DNA from: JAFLTL01 sp964389525
GTDB taxonomy: Bacteria; Bacteroidota; Bacteroidia; Bacteroidales; Muribaculaceae
DNA length: 64,000 bases
Assembly (NCBI GenBank): GCA_964389525.1
Contig: CAYMEX010000016.1
Span: 7,739 to 71,738, forward strand
Reading direction: 5' to 3'
The stretch's first letter is position 1; each line of letters opens with the position of its first letter. The notes beneath the pieces are model-generated. The model ran no database searches and was not told the DNA's origin. It worked only from the letters and a program-made list of their open reading frames with translations. This document shows, one piece after another, positions 43,268 through 52,265 of this stretch. Made by a program: the position numbers and the translations under genes.

Positions 43268-43987
43268 ATGACAGAATCCGTTTTTCACCGCAGCCGCCTG
43301 CTCCTGGGCGATGACGGCATAGACGCATTGAGCCGTGCACGCGTGATTGTTTTCGGCATCGGAGGCGTAGGCAGCTGGTGTGTCGAGAGCCTTGTACGCA
43401 CGGGCATCCGCAACATCACCATCGTCGACTCCGACTGCGTGTGCGACTCAAATATCAACCGGCAGCTCATGGCCGACACATCGACTGTAGGACATGTGAA
43501 AGTCGATGCCATGGCTGCACGCATCAGGCAGATAAATCCCGAATGCAACGTCACGGCCATACGCGCGATCTACTGCGAAGAAACGGCTGCGTCGTTCGGC
43601 ATCGAGAACTACGACTATGTCATCGACGCAATCGACAGCCTAAAAGACAAAGCCGCACTAATACTTCACGCCACATCGACCCCCGGAGTGAAACTTTTTT
43701 CATCGATGGGAGCCGCGCTCAAGCTCGATCCGACGCACATTGCAGTCACCGAGTTCTGGAAAGTGCAGGGATGCCCTCTGGCAGCCTCACTGAGACGAAG
43801 GTTCAAGAAAGACGGCATATTCCCCCGCCGTAAATTCAAGTGCGTCTATTCGCCCGAATTACTCAAAAACAAGGCAGTCGCCGACGACACTGCCGAACGC
43901 GCCAACGGCTCACTGTCGCATATCACCGGCATATTCGGCCTCACCCTCGCGTCGCTCGTCATTCAGGATGTAATAAAAAAAGCCTGA
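43268..43987 (+). CDS. tcdA: tRNA threonylcarbamoyladenosine dehydratase (TcdA)
   Basis: A 239-residue E1-like (ThiF/MoeB) enzyme that converts t6A37 of tRNA to its cyclic form. The ATP loop is VFGIGGVGSWCVESLVRTGI, with DSDCVCDSNINRQL as the adenylation motif. The TcdA-specific end is FSSMGAALKLDPTHIAV and the following basic segment LRRRFKKDG. The start at MTESVFHRS (43268) fits the family length. A longer frame includes the ilv terminator and is rejected. Confidence 0.94.
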   Translation: MTESVFHRSRLLLGDDGIDALSRARVIVFGIGGVGSWCVESLVRTGIRNITIVDSDCVCDSNINRQLMADTSTVGHVKVDAMAARIRQINPECNVTAIRAIYCEETAASFGIENYDYVIDAIDSLKDKAALILHATSTPGVKLFSSMGAALKLDPTHIAVTEFWKVQGCPLAASLRRRFKKDGIFPRRKFKCVYSPELLKNKAVADDTAERANGSLSHITGIFGLTLASLVIQDVIKKA

Positions 43988-44032
43988 AACAGCTGTAAGT
44001 TTTTTCGTATACTCTTCGTATATTTACGACTG

Positions 44033-44199
44033 TTAGAAACTGTTTAAATTTATATGATACAGATTTTGAGAGAGAATGTCAGATGTATTTTTAATCACGA
44101 TGAAGGAGCGTAGCCGGTGCTACGTGACTGAAGAGAGATTAAAAAGACACTGGCAGACTTCTCAAAAGCAAAGTAATATGAATTTTAAACAGTTTCTTA
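44033..44199. mobile_element. MITE-like palindromic element
   Basis: Terminal inverted repeats with 14 identical bases (AGAAACTGTTTAAA at 44035-44048, complement at 44184-44197) enclose about 135 bp. The inside is itself an imperfect palindrome: TTTTTAATC pairs with GATTAAAAA, and CGTAGC-CGGT-GCTACG forms the tip. The whole can fold as one long hairpin and encodes no protein. It ends 15 bp before the next start codon. The transposase that would move it is not present here. A target duplication cannot be fixed clearly. Confidence 0.75.
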
Positions 44200-44214
44200 G
44201 TAAAACCTTGTACC

Positions 44215-45741
44215 ATGGACAACCGATTCACATCTTTTGTTTTAGCACTGATCATCTCCATGCCGCTTTCGGCACGAACACTCCGAGTCAACGCCGGTCA
44301 GCTTCCTGTCAGCGGAAACACCGACGACGTGACAGAGCTTGTTATTTCCGGACACATGACTCAGGCTCTCAAATTCGACGAAAAGAATTTCAGATCCCTG
44401 AAATGCCTTGTCTACGACGGAGATGTCGACTACATTTCCGGTAGTTCTTTCCTGAATTGTCCCGAACTCGAAACGGTTACATTCAACGGACTGGTCGGAC
44501 ACTCCGACGGATATTGCTTCTTCGACTGCCCGAAACTCCGCTCTGTCACATTCAACGGGCCGGTATACAGCACAGGCGGAGCATTGTATATGCGCAACTG
44601 TCCTTTAGCTGAAAAAGTTATCTTCAACGCGCTGGTGGCATCAACCGGTTTCGGCGACAACGACAACTGTCCGTCGTTCAAAGGATATGAAATCAACGGT
44701 GCTGTTGTTAACGCCGACGAGATATCCACATCATCCGACTCTGTCTTTGAGGCACGTCGCGATGAATTTATGCCGCAGCTTGAGAAAATCAGCAGCTTTA
44801 TTGCAACGGCTGCAACAAGCGAGAAAGGCGAGTTTCTATTCAAACTTGCAACCTGCTGGCGTCCCGATCTGTCACGCATCCTGTCGCTTTACAATGCAGA
44901 ATATCTTGCCGACACATGGGTTCCGTCGGGGAAATTCAATGACGACCCTGACCGCTATCTGGCGAAACTTGACCTCCTGAAAAAGAGTGCTCCCTACAAA
45001 GCCACCGGCACTCCGATAGAATTTCAATATACCCCTCCCACCGACAGCGCCCTTATAGCCACGCGCATCCGCTTCAACCTCGACAGCGTGGCCGGAAATG
45101 GCGATGAAATCTCCCGAATTAAGAATCTGCTTCACTTCGTGCATGAGACAATCCGCCACGACGGAAACTCCACATGGCCCGACGTCCCGTTTAATTTCGG
45201 TGCTCTCTACGACGTCTGCCAGAAAGAAAACCGTGGACTCAACTGCCGCTTCATGGCAATTATGCTCACCGAGGCGCTTCTGGCTGAGGGAATACCCGCC
45301 CGCTATCTCACATGTATGCCAAAATACTACGACACCGACGGAGACTGCCATGTTATCACTGTAGCATGGAGCAGCCAGCTCGGCAAATGGGTGTGGGTTG
45401 ATCCGACATGGGACGCATGGGTGACCGATGAGAACGGCACGATGCTTCATCCCGGAGAAGTGCGCAGCCGGCTTATCGGCGGACAGCCTTTACTGCTCTC
45501 AGAAGGCGCTAACTGGAACCACAAGTCCGATGCCACCGTCGAGAGTTATCTGGAAAACTACATGGCCAAGAATCTCTACATTATCACGGCCAACAGCATC
45601 AACCGTCCCGAGCCTGAAGGCCAAAAACGCACTACATCAGGCCCGCAAGGAAAACAGATTGCCCTTGTTCCACAGGGCATAACATATCTTGAGCAAAACG
45701 ACACTACCGACGACACTGCTTTCTGGGCCGCACCGCAATGA
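44215..45741 (+). CDS. Exported transglutaminase-like protein with BspA-type N-terminal repeats
   Basis: A 508-residue protein with signal peptide (SFVLALIISMPLSA). The N-terminal third has BspA/leucine-rich-like repeats (SFLNCPELETVTFNG, FFDCPKLRSVTFNG). The C-terminal part is a papain-fold transglutaminase-like domain with the full triad: Cys344 in RGLNCRFM, His379 in DCHVITVAW, and Asp396 in WVDPTWDAW. The known family includes proteases and peptide-crosslinking enzymes. It may act on the cell surface or on glycans; the substrate is unknown. Its 5' neighbour is the MITE-like element, which may supply its leader. Confidence 0.85.
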   Translation: MDNRFTSFVLALIISMPLSARTLRVNAGQLPVSGNTDDVTELVISGHMTQALKFDEKNFRSLKCLVYDGDVDYISGSSFLNCPELETVTFNGLVGHSDGYCFFDCPKLRSVTFNGPVYSTGGALYMRNCPLAEKVIFNALVASTGFGDNDNCPSFKGYEINGAVVNADEISTSSDSVFEARRDEFMPQLEKISSFIATAATSEKGEFLFKLATCWRPDLSRILSLYNAEYLADTWVPSGKFNDDPDRYLAKLDLLKKSAPYKATGTPIEFQYTPPTDSALIATRIRFNLDSVAGNGDEISRIKNLLHFVHETIRHDGNSTWPDVPFNFGALYDVCQKENRGLNCRFMAIMLTEALLAEGIPARYLTCMPKYYDTDGDCHVITVAWSSQLGKWVWVDPTWDAWVTDENGTMLHPGEVRSRLIGGQPLLLSEGANWNHKSDATVESYLENYMAKNLYIITANSINRPEPEGQKRTTSGPQGKQIALVPQGITYLEQNDTTDDTAFWAAPQ

Positions 45742-45747
45742 CAAAAG

Positions 45748-46848
45748 TTACCAGAGATTAAATCTGTAGCCAACCGACAGCTCGAACGACATCATGTTGG
45801 AAATCATCATCGACTCCTTGTCTCTGATAAGACTTGTCGATATACGGCATACAAGCCCCGTAAACAGATTCCTGCGGTTGTAAACACCAGAGACTCTAAA
45901 CAGATTGAATGCTCCGAATGTATTTTTCTTCTCCGTAGCATTGACGACTCCGTTTCTTACTCCGAACATCGGAGACTCCGACACACCCACCAGCCAGTGA
46001 CGTCCAAGCACCCAGTTATAGCCATATCCCACCTTGGCAAAATAGTTCTTGACTCTCACATGATAGGTATAGTCATTCCAGCTTCCCGGCAGCTGGTTCT
46101 TGTATATGTCGTCAAGTCCTGAGAAATTAAACTGATATCTTTCATTCAGATATGTAAATCCGAAATACCACGATCCCTGACTTCGCCGCTGTATTTTGGA
46201 GAAATTGAAAGCGGCGGCCTGAGAGTAACGCTTATTATTCAGAAAATAATACAGGTCAAGACCGAACGCCTTGTTGTCGAGTCCCTTGAAAGGTATATGC
46301 ACCTTGTCGGGGTCGCCACGGTGGCCGAAACGCGTTATTGTCGTGCCTATATTGTTGTCATATATATACATATCTGCGCAGAATAGTGCACAGTTGAATG
46401 CAAAATTAAATCGCTTGCGCGATTTAGTGTTACCATTGAAATATCTCGATATATTTATATCATAGCCCACCGACACGGCAAGGTAAGTCAGATACGCACC
46501 CATGGCCGTCGAGGCATCCGACACCATGTTTATGCGTGTATCATTTTCAAGTTCAAAAAGATAATGATCGATCCAGGAGTCGGTCTTGAACTTCACATTG
46601 AATTTTGTCCCGGTGCCGACAACATAAGTCGAGTCATATGAATTGAAAAAACGGTCGCCCCAGCGGTATGTCTTTATGCAGAAATTAGGGAAACGACCCC
46701 AAGCCGCGATCGAGTCGAGAGCAAGCGAAAAAGCATGACCGGTCTGTGCGCTGGCGATTAAAGCCACCACTATAAATATCCTTGCCAATACATTTCGTCG
46801 GCCATGCCGGGTCGACGTGTCGGGTCTGCTTTCTGAAACGCGATACAT
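45748..46848 (-). CDS. DUF4421 outer membrane beta-barrel protein
   Basis: A 366-residue exported protein. A basic N-terminus and a hydrophobic signal segment (ARIFIVVALIASAQTGHAFS) precede a strand-rich domain with frequent aromatic pairs (RWGDRFFNSYDSTYVVGTG, YDINISRYFNG, GYRFNLW at the end). These are hallmarks of DUF4421, a Bacteroidota barrel family of unknown role. The start at MYRVSES (46848) is preferred because the longer frame passes the predicted transcription start. A TATCTTTG -7 box lies on the minus strand at 46934-46927. It is convergent with the transglutaminase gene, 6 bp apart. Confidence 0.82.
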   Translation of the reverse strand: MYRVSESRPDTSTRHGRRNVLARIFIVVALIASAQTGHAFSLALDSIAAWGRFPNFCIKTYRWGDRFFNSYDSTYVVGTGTKFNVKFKTDSWIDHYLFELENDTRINMVSDASTAMGAYLTYLAVSVGYDINISRYFNGNTKSRKRFNFAFNCALFCADMYIYDNNIGTTITRFGHRGDPDKVHIPFKGLDNKAFGLDLYYFLNNKRYSQAAAFNFSKIQRRSQGSWYFGFTYLNERYQFNFSGLDDIYKNQLPGSWNDYTYHVRVKNYFAKVGYGYNWVLGRHWLVGVSESPMFGVRNGVVNATEKKNTFGAFNLFRVSGVYNRRNLFTGLVCRISTSLIRDKESMMISNMMSFELSVGYRFNLW

Positions 46849-46994
46849 GTACTTCAAAGTGACATAGCATCCGCTCTGCAGGATGCCGATGTCAGATAAT
46901 GCACGAATGCCGGAGATTGTTCTGAGCAAAGATACTGCTTTTTTTCAACTATTCTGAGTCATTTTATCGTGGTTTTGCTATATTTGTGTCTGAT

Positions 46995-49286
46995 ATGTCA
47001 GAGAAAGCAGTTAAAAAATTCACCGCTCCGGAAGAAGACGCCATGATTGCCGAGGCTTTTCAGGAAGTCCTGGACGGATATCTGCGCTCAAATCACCGCA
47101 AAAAAGCAGAGATCATTGAGCGCGCTTTCAATTTTGCCAAAAATGCGCATGAAGGCATAAGACGCCGCTCGGGTGAGCCATATATACTTCACCCGATTGC
47201 AGTTGCAAAAATTGCCAGTCAGGAGATAGGGCTCGGATCGACCTCTATCTGTGCGGCTCTGTTGCACGATGTGGTGGAGGACACCGATTACACGGTCGAA
47301 GACATTAAGCAGCATTTCGGGCCTAAGATAGCTCAGCTTGTCGAGGGGCTGACAAAAATATCGGGAGGCATATTCGGAGACAAGGCATCGGCGCAGGCCG
47401 AGAACTTCCGGAAACTACTCCTTACAATGTCGGAAGACATCAGAGTGGTTCTTATCAAGATGGCCGACAGGCTGCACAACATGCGCACACTTGGCAGCAT
47501 GGCTCCAAACAAGCAGTACAAGATCGCCGGAGAGACACTCTACATCTATGCGCCGCTCGCTCATCGGCTCGGCCTGTTCGCGATAAAGACCGAGCTTGAA
47601 GATCTCAGCTTCAAATACGAGCATCCCACAGCCTACGAGGAAATCTCGCGCAAGATAGCCGAGACAGAGGCATGGCGCCAGAAAGTCTACAAAGATTTCT
47701 CGACACCGATCACCGAGAAACTGCATGAGCTCGGCCTGAAATTCGAGGCAAAGGCACGTGTGAAATCGGTTTACTCCATCTGGAAAAAGATGGAGACAAA
47801 GCACATACCGTTTGAGGAAGTCTACGACCTCTACGCTATGCGCATCATTTTCGACTGCGACGATCCGGGTAAGGAGAAAAGCATCTGCTGGAACATCTAC
47901 TCGGCGATAACCGACATATACAAGCTGCACCCCGACCGCACCCGCGACTGGGTCTCCGTGCCGAAAGCCAACGGATACCAGGCTTTGCATCTCACAGTCA
48001 TGGGATCGGACGGCAACTGGGTGGAGATACAGATAAGGTCACGCCGCATGGACGAGATAGCCGAAAAAGGCTTTGCCGCACACTGGAAATACAAGATCGG
48101 CGAAGGCGACGAAGAGAGCGAGCTCAATGTGTGGCTGCACACCATCAAAGACATACTCGACAACCCGGAGCCCAACGCCATCGACTTCCTCGACACGCTT
48201 AAACTCAACCTGTTTGCTTCGGAGATCGTGCTCTTCACCCCAAAAGGTGAGCTTGTCACACTGCCCAAAGGTGCCACCGTGCTCGACATGGCTTTCGAGC
48301 TGCACAGCGAGATCGGCTATCACTGCATCGCTGGCAAAGTCAACCACAAACTCGTGCCACTGTCCTACCGCCTGAACAGCGGCGACCAGGTAGAAGTGCT
48401 CACATCGCAGTCGCAGACACCCAAGCCCGAATGGATGGACCTGATGGTTACAGCCAAAGGCAAGACGAGTCTGCGCACCGCTCTCCGCAAAGAGCGACAG
48501 CCTGCCATAAACCGCGGCAAAGAAATCTTCACCGGATTTCTGGACGACAACGAAATCATCGAGAACAACGCCATATTCACCAAAGTACTCGGATATTTCA
48601 GAGTGCCAAACCGCGAAGAGCTATACTATCAGCTCGGGCGCGAAGAAGTCACCCTCGATGACGACATTGCTAAAATTCTGAAGAAAGTCGGGAAAAAACA
48701 GTCTTCAAAAGGCTCAATCTTCAGCAAGCTCGTCCGTTTCGGAAAAGACGCCATACCGAGCGCATTGCTGCCGGCGTCAACAGCCGCCGACACATCGGCA
48801 CAGTCGGCACAGACAGCACCGGCTCCGGTCAATACGAAGCAGACCTACCGCCTCGAAAGCAACGACAAAGGAGCCGTCAATTTCCGCCGATGCCAATGTT
48901 GTTTCCCCATTCCGGGCGACGACACACTCGGGTTCATTGCCGATGACGGAGTTGTCGAGGTTCACGATATGACCTGCGAGAGAGCCATGGCTCTTAAAGC
49001 CGGATTCGGCCCACGCATTCTGTCGGTCGACTGGCAGGGAGTAAGCGGCTCATACCCCGTCCATATTCACATTGAAGGCATCGACCGTCATGGCATCCTG
49101 CAGGAGATCATATCAATGATATCCTCTCACCTCGGACTCGACATTAGAGGCATGAACATTCAGGCCAAAGACGAAGTCTTCGCTTGCGAGCTCGACGTCA
49201 GAGTTGCCGATGCGTCCACCGTCAACTCGCTGTGCGCACGCATCAAAAAGATAAACGGAGTCCAGTCGGCATCACGCATCAGATAG
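46995..49286 (+). CDS. relA/spoT: Bifunctional (p)ppGpp synthetase/hydrolase (RelA/SpoT family)
   Basis: A 763-residue Rel enzyme. The N-terminal HD hydrolase keeps HDVVEDTDY and RLHNMRTL, so hydrolysis should be active. The synthetase has YDLYAMRIIFD and SVPKANGYQALHLTVMG. TGS follows (FTPKGELVTLPKGATVLDMAF), then a zinc-finger-like CQCCFPIPGDD and a C-terminal ACT domain. The in-frame GTG at 46986 is less likely than the ATG at 46995. TATATTTG at 46979-46986 resembles a -7 box but would leave almost no leader. It controls the stringent response. Confidence 0.96.
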   Translation: MSEKAVKKFTAPEEDAMIAEAFQEVLDGYLRSNHRKKAEIIERAFNFAKNAHEGIRRRSGEPYILHPIAVAKIASQEIGLGSTSICAALLHDVVEDTDYTVEDIKQHFGPKIAQLVEGLTKISGGIFGDKASAQAENFRKLLLTMSEDIRVVLIKMADRLHNMRTLGSMAPNKQYKIAGETLYIYAPLAHRLGLFAIKTELEDLSFKYEHPTAYEEISRKIAETEAWRQKVYKDFSTPITEKLHELGLKFEAKARVKSVYSIWKKMETKHIPFEEVYDLYAMRIIFDCDDPGKEKSICWNIYSAITDIYKLHPDRTRDWVSVPKANGYQALHLTVMGSDGNWVEIQIRSRRMDEIAEKGFAAHWKYKIGEGDEESELNVWLHTIKDILDNPEPNAIDFLDTLKLNLFASEIVLFTPKGELVTLPKGATVLDMAFELHSEIGYHCIAGKVNHKLVPLSYRLNSGDQVEVLTSQSQTPKPEWMDLMVTAKGKTSLRTALRKERQPAINRGKEIFTGFLDDNEIIENNAIFTKVLGYFRVPNREELYYQLGREEVTLDDDIAKILKKVGKKQSSKGSIFSKLVRFGKDAIPSALLPASTAADTSAQSAQTAPAPVNTKQTYRLESNDKGAVNFRRCQCCFPIPGDDTLGFIADDGVVEVHDMTCERAMALKAGFGPRILSVDWQGVSGSYPVHIHIEGIDRHGILQEIISMISSHLGLDIRGMNIQAKDEVFACELDVRVADASTVNSLCARIKKINGVQSASRIR

Positions 49287-49344
49287 ATGCGCTCTGACAC
49301 AATCAACAATGCCACAACTCCCGCCTCCTCACTAATAGAACTGT

Positions 49345-51402
49345 ATGAAAAAAAATATTTCAAGAATCACACTGGTAAGAGCGGCTACGTTTGTAGTTGC
49401 CACGTTGCTTGTAGTACTGTTTCTGCCAGGCAACGACAAACAGAGATTCAACTATGAGGAGAATCGTCCATGGATCCACTCACTGCTTACGGCACCGTTC
49501 GACATTCCCGTATTCAGAGACTCGACTACAGTGCGTGAAATGTCTGACAGCATCAGGGCAAACTTTATTCCGGTATATAAACGCCAGACACAGGTTGCCG
49601 ATGAGGTCAAGCAACGCATCAACGACCTGTATGAGCTACCTCAGAACGAACGTGCAAGACTTCGCACCATTGTCGACCGGCTTTACGCGGCCGGAATTGT
49701 CGACAACGAGACTGCCGGACTCATTGCAGGCGGCAAGCTGAAATCCATAAAGATCGTATCCGACAATATCATACAGACCGGATCCACATCCAGTTTCCGT
49801 TCACAGCGTAGCGCATACTCAATCCTCGACAGTCTGGCGCCCTCGCCCGAGGCACGACAGGCCATTCTTGCCCACGAGATTCCGTCTCTACTGATGCCCA
49901 ATATGGTACTGGACACACTTGAGACCGATAGATTGCTTCAGGAGGCACTGCAGCCTGCCAAAGCCGCCATAGGAGTCGTGCAGCAAGGCGAGCGCATTGT
50001 CGACCGTGGCGACATCGTCACACCCCAGCTCTATCAGGTGCTGCTCACCTACGAGGACATGATCGAGGCAAGAGACCTCTCCGAATCATCGACACATATA
50101 TACATCGAGATCGGTCAGATTCTGTATTTCGCGATACTCTTTGCCGCAGTCTACCTGTATATGTTTCTTTACCGTCCGAAATGGTGGAGAAGCCAGCGAC
50201 GGCTGCTGTGTGTGATGACACTGCTTACCGCATTCTATATATTCGCGGTCATACTGTCGTCGGCTTTCACCTCAGGCATATACATAATACCCTTCACGAT
50301 ACTGCCGATTATGATGGTGGTATTCTACGATGCACGCACGGCGCTATTCGTTCACATGATCGAGATAATGCTGTGTCTGAGCCTGTCGACATATCAGATG
50401 GAGTTCATCTTCATCGAGTTTATAGCGGGTGTCGCGTCGATTTTCTCTCTACAGGAACTGTCACGGCGCTCACAGCTCATAAAGACTGCCGGTTATGTGT
50501 TCATGGCATATGCGGTCTCATATCTGGCCGTAGACCTTATGACCACTGGAGTCGTCACTTCTTTCTCATGGAAACTCATCGGTTTTTTCATGATCAATGC
50601 AGTGCTCACATCATTTGCCTACATACTTATTTTCCTGCTTGAAAAAGCCTTCGGATTTATTTCCGTAGTGACGCTTGTCGAACTCGCCGACATAAACAAT
50701 CCTATTCTGCGCGAGTTGTCTGAGGAGTGTCCGGGCACATTCCAGCACTCCATCGCTGTGAGCAGTCTTGCTGCGGAGGCCGCACGTAAGATACACGCCA
50801 ACGTGCAGATCGTGAGAGCCGGAGCATTATACCACGACATAGGCAAGATCTCAAACCCGGCATTCTTCACTGAGAACCAGCATGGCGTGAATCCGCATGA
50901 CTCACTTTCGCCCGAACAGAGCGCCCGCATCATCATAGGGCATATCACCGACGGGCTGAAACGAGCCGAAAAGGCACAGCTGCCCGAAGTAATACGCGAC
51001 ATGATACGTCAGCACCATGGGGCAGGCAAGGCTAAATACTTCTACATTACAGAGTGCAACAAAAAGGGAGCGGAAAATGTCGATCCGGCATTATACACCT
51101 ATCCCGGCCCGAATCCACAGACTGCCGAGGCATCGCTCCTCATGATGGCCGACTCTGTAGAAGCGGCTTCACGCTCATTGCCTTCACCGACAGTCGAAGC
51201 TATCACCGAACTTGTAAACCGTATAATCGACGGCCAGATCAAAGACGGACTGCACAACAACTCCCCCATCTCGTTCCGCGACATAAAGGAGATCAAAGAA
51301 AGCTTCATTAAGCGACTTCGCACCATCTATCATGCGCGCATCGCATATCCTACTGCCGACGGTTCACAGAGCTCAGAATCTCCGGCCGACACAAAACAAT
51401 AG
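49345..51402 (+). CDS. 7TM receptor-type HD phosphodiesterase (PgpH-like)
   Basis: A 685-residue membrane protein. The N-terminal helix (VRAATFVVATLLVVLFLP) is followed by an extracytoplasmic 7TMR-HDED domain (about 40-260), seven membrane helices (about 265-470), and a cytoplasmic HD domain with HSIAVSSLAAEAARK, ALYHDIGKISN and RQHHGAGKAKYFYI. PgpH-type enzymes degrade cyclic di-AMP in other bacteria, and that activity is likely here. It follows the Rel gene by 58 bp, so both second-messenger enzymes may be co-expressed. Confidence 0.92.
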   Translation: MKKNISRITLVRAATFVVATLLVVLFLPGNDKQRFNYEENRPWIHSLLTAPFDIPVFRDSTTVREMSDSIRANFIPVYKRQTQVADEVKQRINDLYELPQNERARLRTIVDRLYAAGIVDNETAGLIAGGKLKSIKIVSDNIIQTGSTSSFRSQRSAYSILDSLAPSPEARQAILAHEIPSLLMPNMVLDTLETDRLLQEALQPAKAAIGVVQQGERIVDRGDIVTPQLYQVLLTYEDMIEARDLSESSTHIYIEIGQILYFAILFAAVYLYMFLYRPKWWRSQRRLLCVMTLLTAFYIFAVILSSAFTSGIYIIPFTILPIMMVVFYDARTALFVHMIEIMLCLSLSTYQMEFIFIEFIAGVASIFSLQELSRRSQLIKTAGYVFMAYAVSYLAVDLMTTGVVTSFSWKLIGFFMINAVLTSFAYILIFLLEKAFGFISVVTLVELADINNPILRELSEECPGTFQHSIAVSSLAAEAARKIHANVQIVRAGALYHDIGKISNPAFFTENQHGVNPHDSLSPEQSARIIIGHITDGLKRAEKAQLPEVIRDMIRQHHGAGKAKYFYITECNKKGAENVDPALYTYPGPNPQTAEASLLMMADSVEAASRSLPSPTVEAITELVNRIIDGQIKDGLHNNSPISFRDIKEIKESFIKRLRTIYHARIAYPTADGSQSSESPADTKQ

Positions 51403-51405
51403 ACC

Positions 51406-52233
51406 ATGATCCGCAAACTCTGCACGCTGATTGCTGTCATTGCAGTATTCTCATGCCAGGCACGCACCGTCCGCGTCCTTGCCATAGGCAACAGCTTTTC
51501 AGAAGACGCCCTTCTGCAGCATCTGCACGAGATCGTGGCAGAGGCAGGCGACACGATAATTATCGGAAATCTCTCGATCGGAGGATGCGAGCTGCAGAAA
51601 CACGCCTACAACGCCCGGCACGACGCGCCGATCTATCGCTATCACAGCATCGACTGCGACGGCCGGATGACGCAGACCGACAATTACACAATGAAAGCCG
51701 CACTCGCCGGCGAGCATTGGGATGTGGTCACACTGCAGCAGGCAAGCCACTACTCCGGCATAGCCGACAGCTATTCACCGTGGCTCGCGATGCTGATCGC
51801 ATATGTTCGCGAAAACACCGTCGGCGATCCGGTCATAGGATTTCACCAGACATGGGCTTACGCCTCATCCGCTTCACATTGGGCTTTCCGATATTACGGC
51901 AACAATCAGCTCGAGATGTACAGGCACATCTGTGATGCAGCGCGTCAGGCCATGGCCGACAATGCGATATCGCTCGTCTTGCCCTCGGGAACCGCGATAC
52001 AGAATGCACGCGCCACATCATTGGGCGACAACCTCAACCGCGACGGATATCACCTCGACATGAAGATCGGACGCTACATCGCCGCATGCACATGGTATAG
52101 CGTATTATTCGGCAAAGATGTGACCGAAATAAAATATCGCCCCGAAGGCATCGATGAAGACAGCGCATCTCTGGCCCGGCGTGCCGCCCAGGCCGCTGTG
52201 CATGATCCATGGGAAGTGACCGCAATACAATAA
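51406..52233 (+). CDS. DUF4886 SGNH-hydrolase-like exported protein
   Basis: A 275-residue protein with a short signal peptide (CTLIAVIAVFSCQA; the Cys could also make it a lipoprotein, less likely). VLAIGNSFSEDALLQHL carries the block I serine, VVTLQQASHYSG is the middle block, and LNRDGYHLDMKIGRY holds the Asp-x-x-His of SGNH esterases. DUF4886 proteins are common in Bacteroidota and act on esterified glycans or remain uncharacterised. It begins 3 bp after the HD-phosphodiesterase gene. Confidence 0.85.
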   Translation: MIRKLCTLIAVIAVFSCQARTVRVLAIGNSFSEDALLQHLHEIVAEAGDTIIIGNLSIGGCELQKHAYNARHDAPIYRYHSIDCDGRMTQTDNYTMKAALAGEHWDVVTLQQASHYSGIADSYSPWLAMLIAYVRENTVGDPVIGFHQTWAYASSASHWAFRYYGNNQLEMYRHICDAARQAMADNAISLVLPSGTAIQNARATSLGDNLNRDGYHLDMKIGRYIAACTWYSVLFGKDVTEIKYRPEGIDEDSASLARRAAQAAVHDPWEVTAIQ

Positions 52234-52265
52234 CAGTCTGAGACTGTCAACATAAAACAAATACC

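Noticed and set aside
44076..44444. 122-codon reading frame starting in the palindromic element
   Set aside because: It runs out of frame through the transglutaminase gene, has no family resemblance, and its start lies inside the MITE-like repeat.
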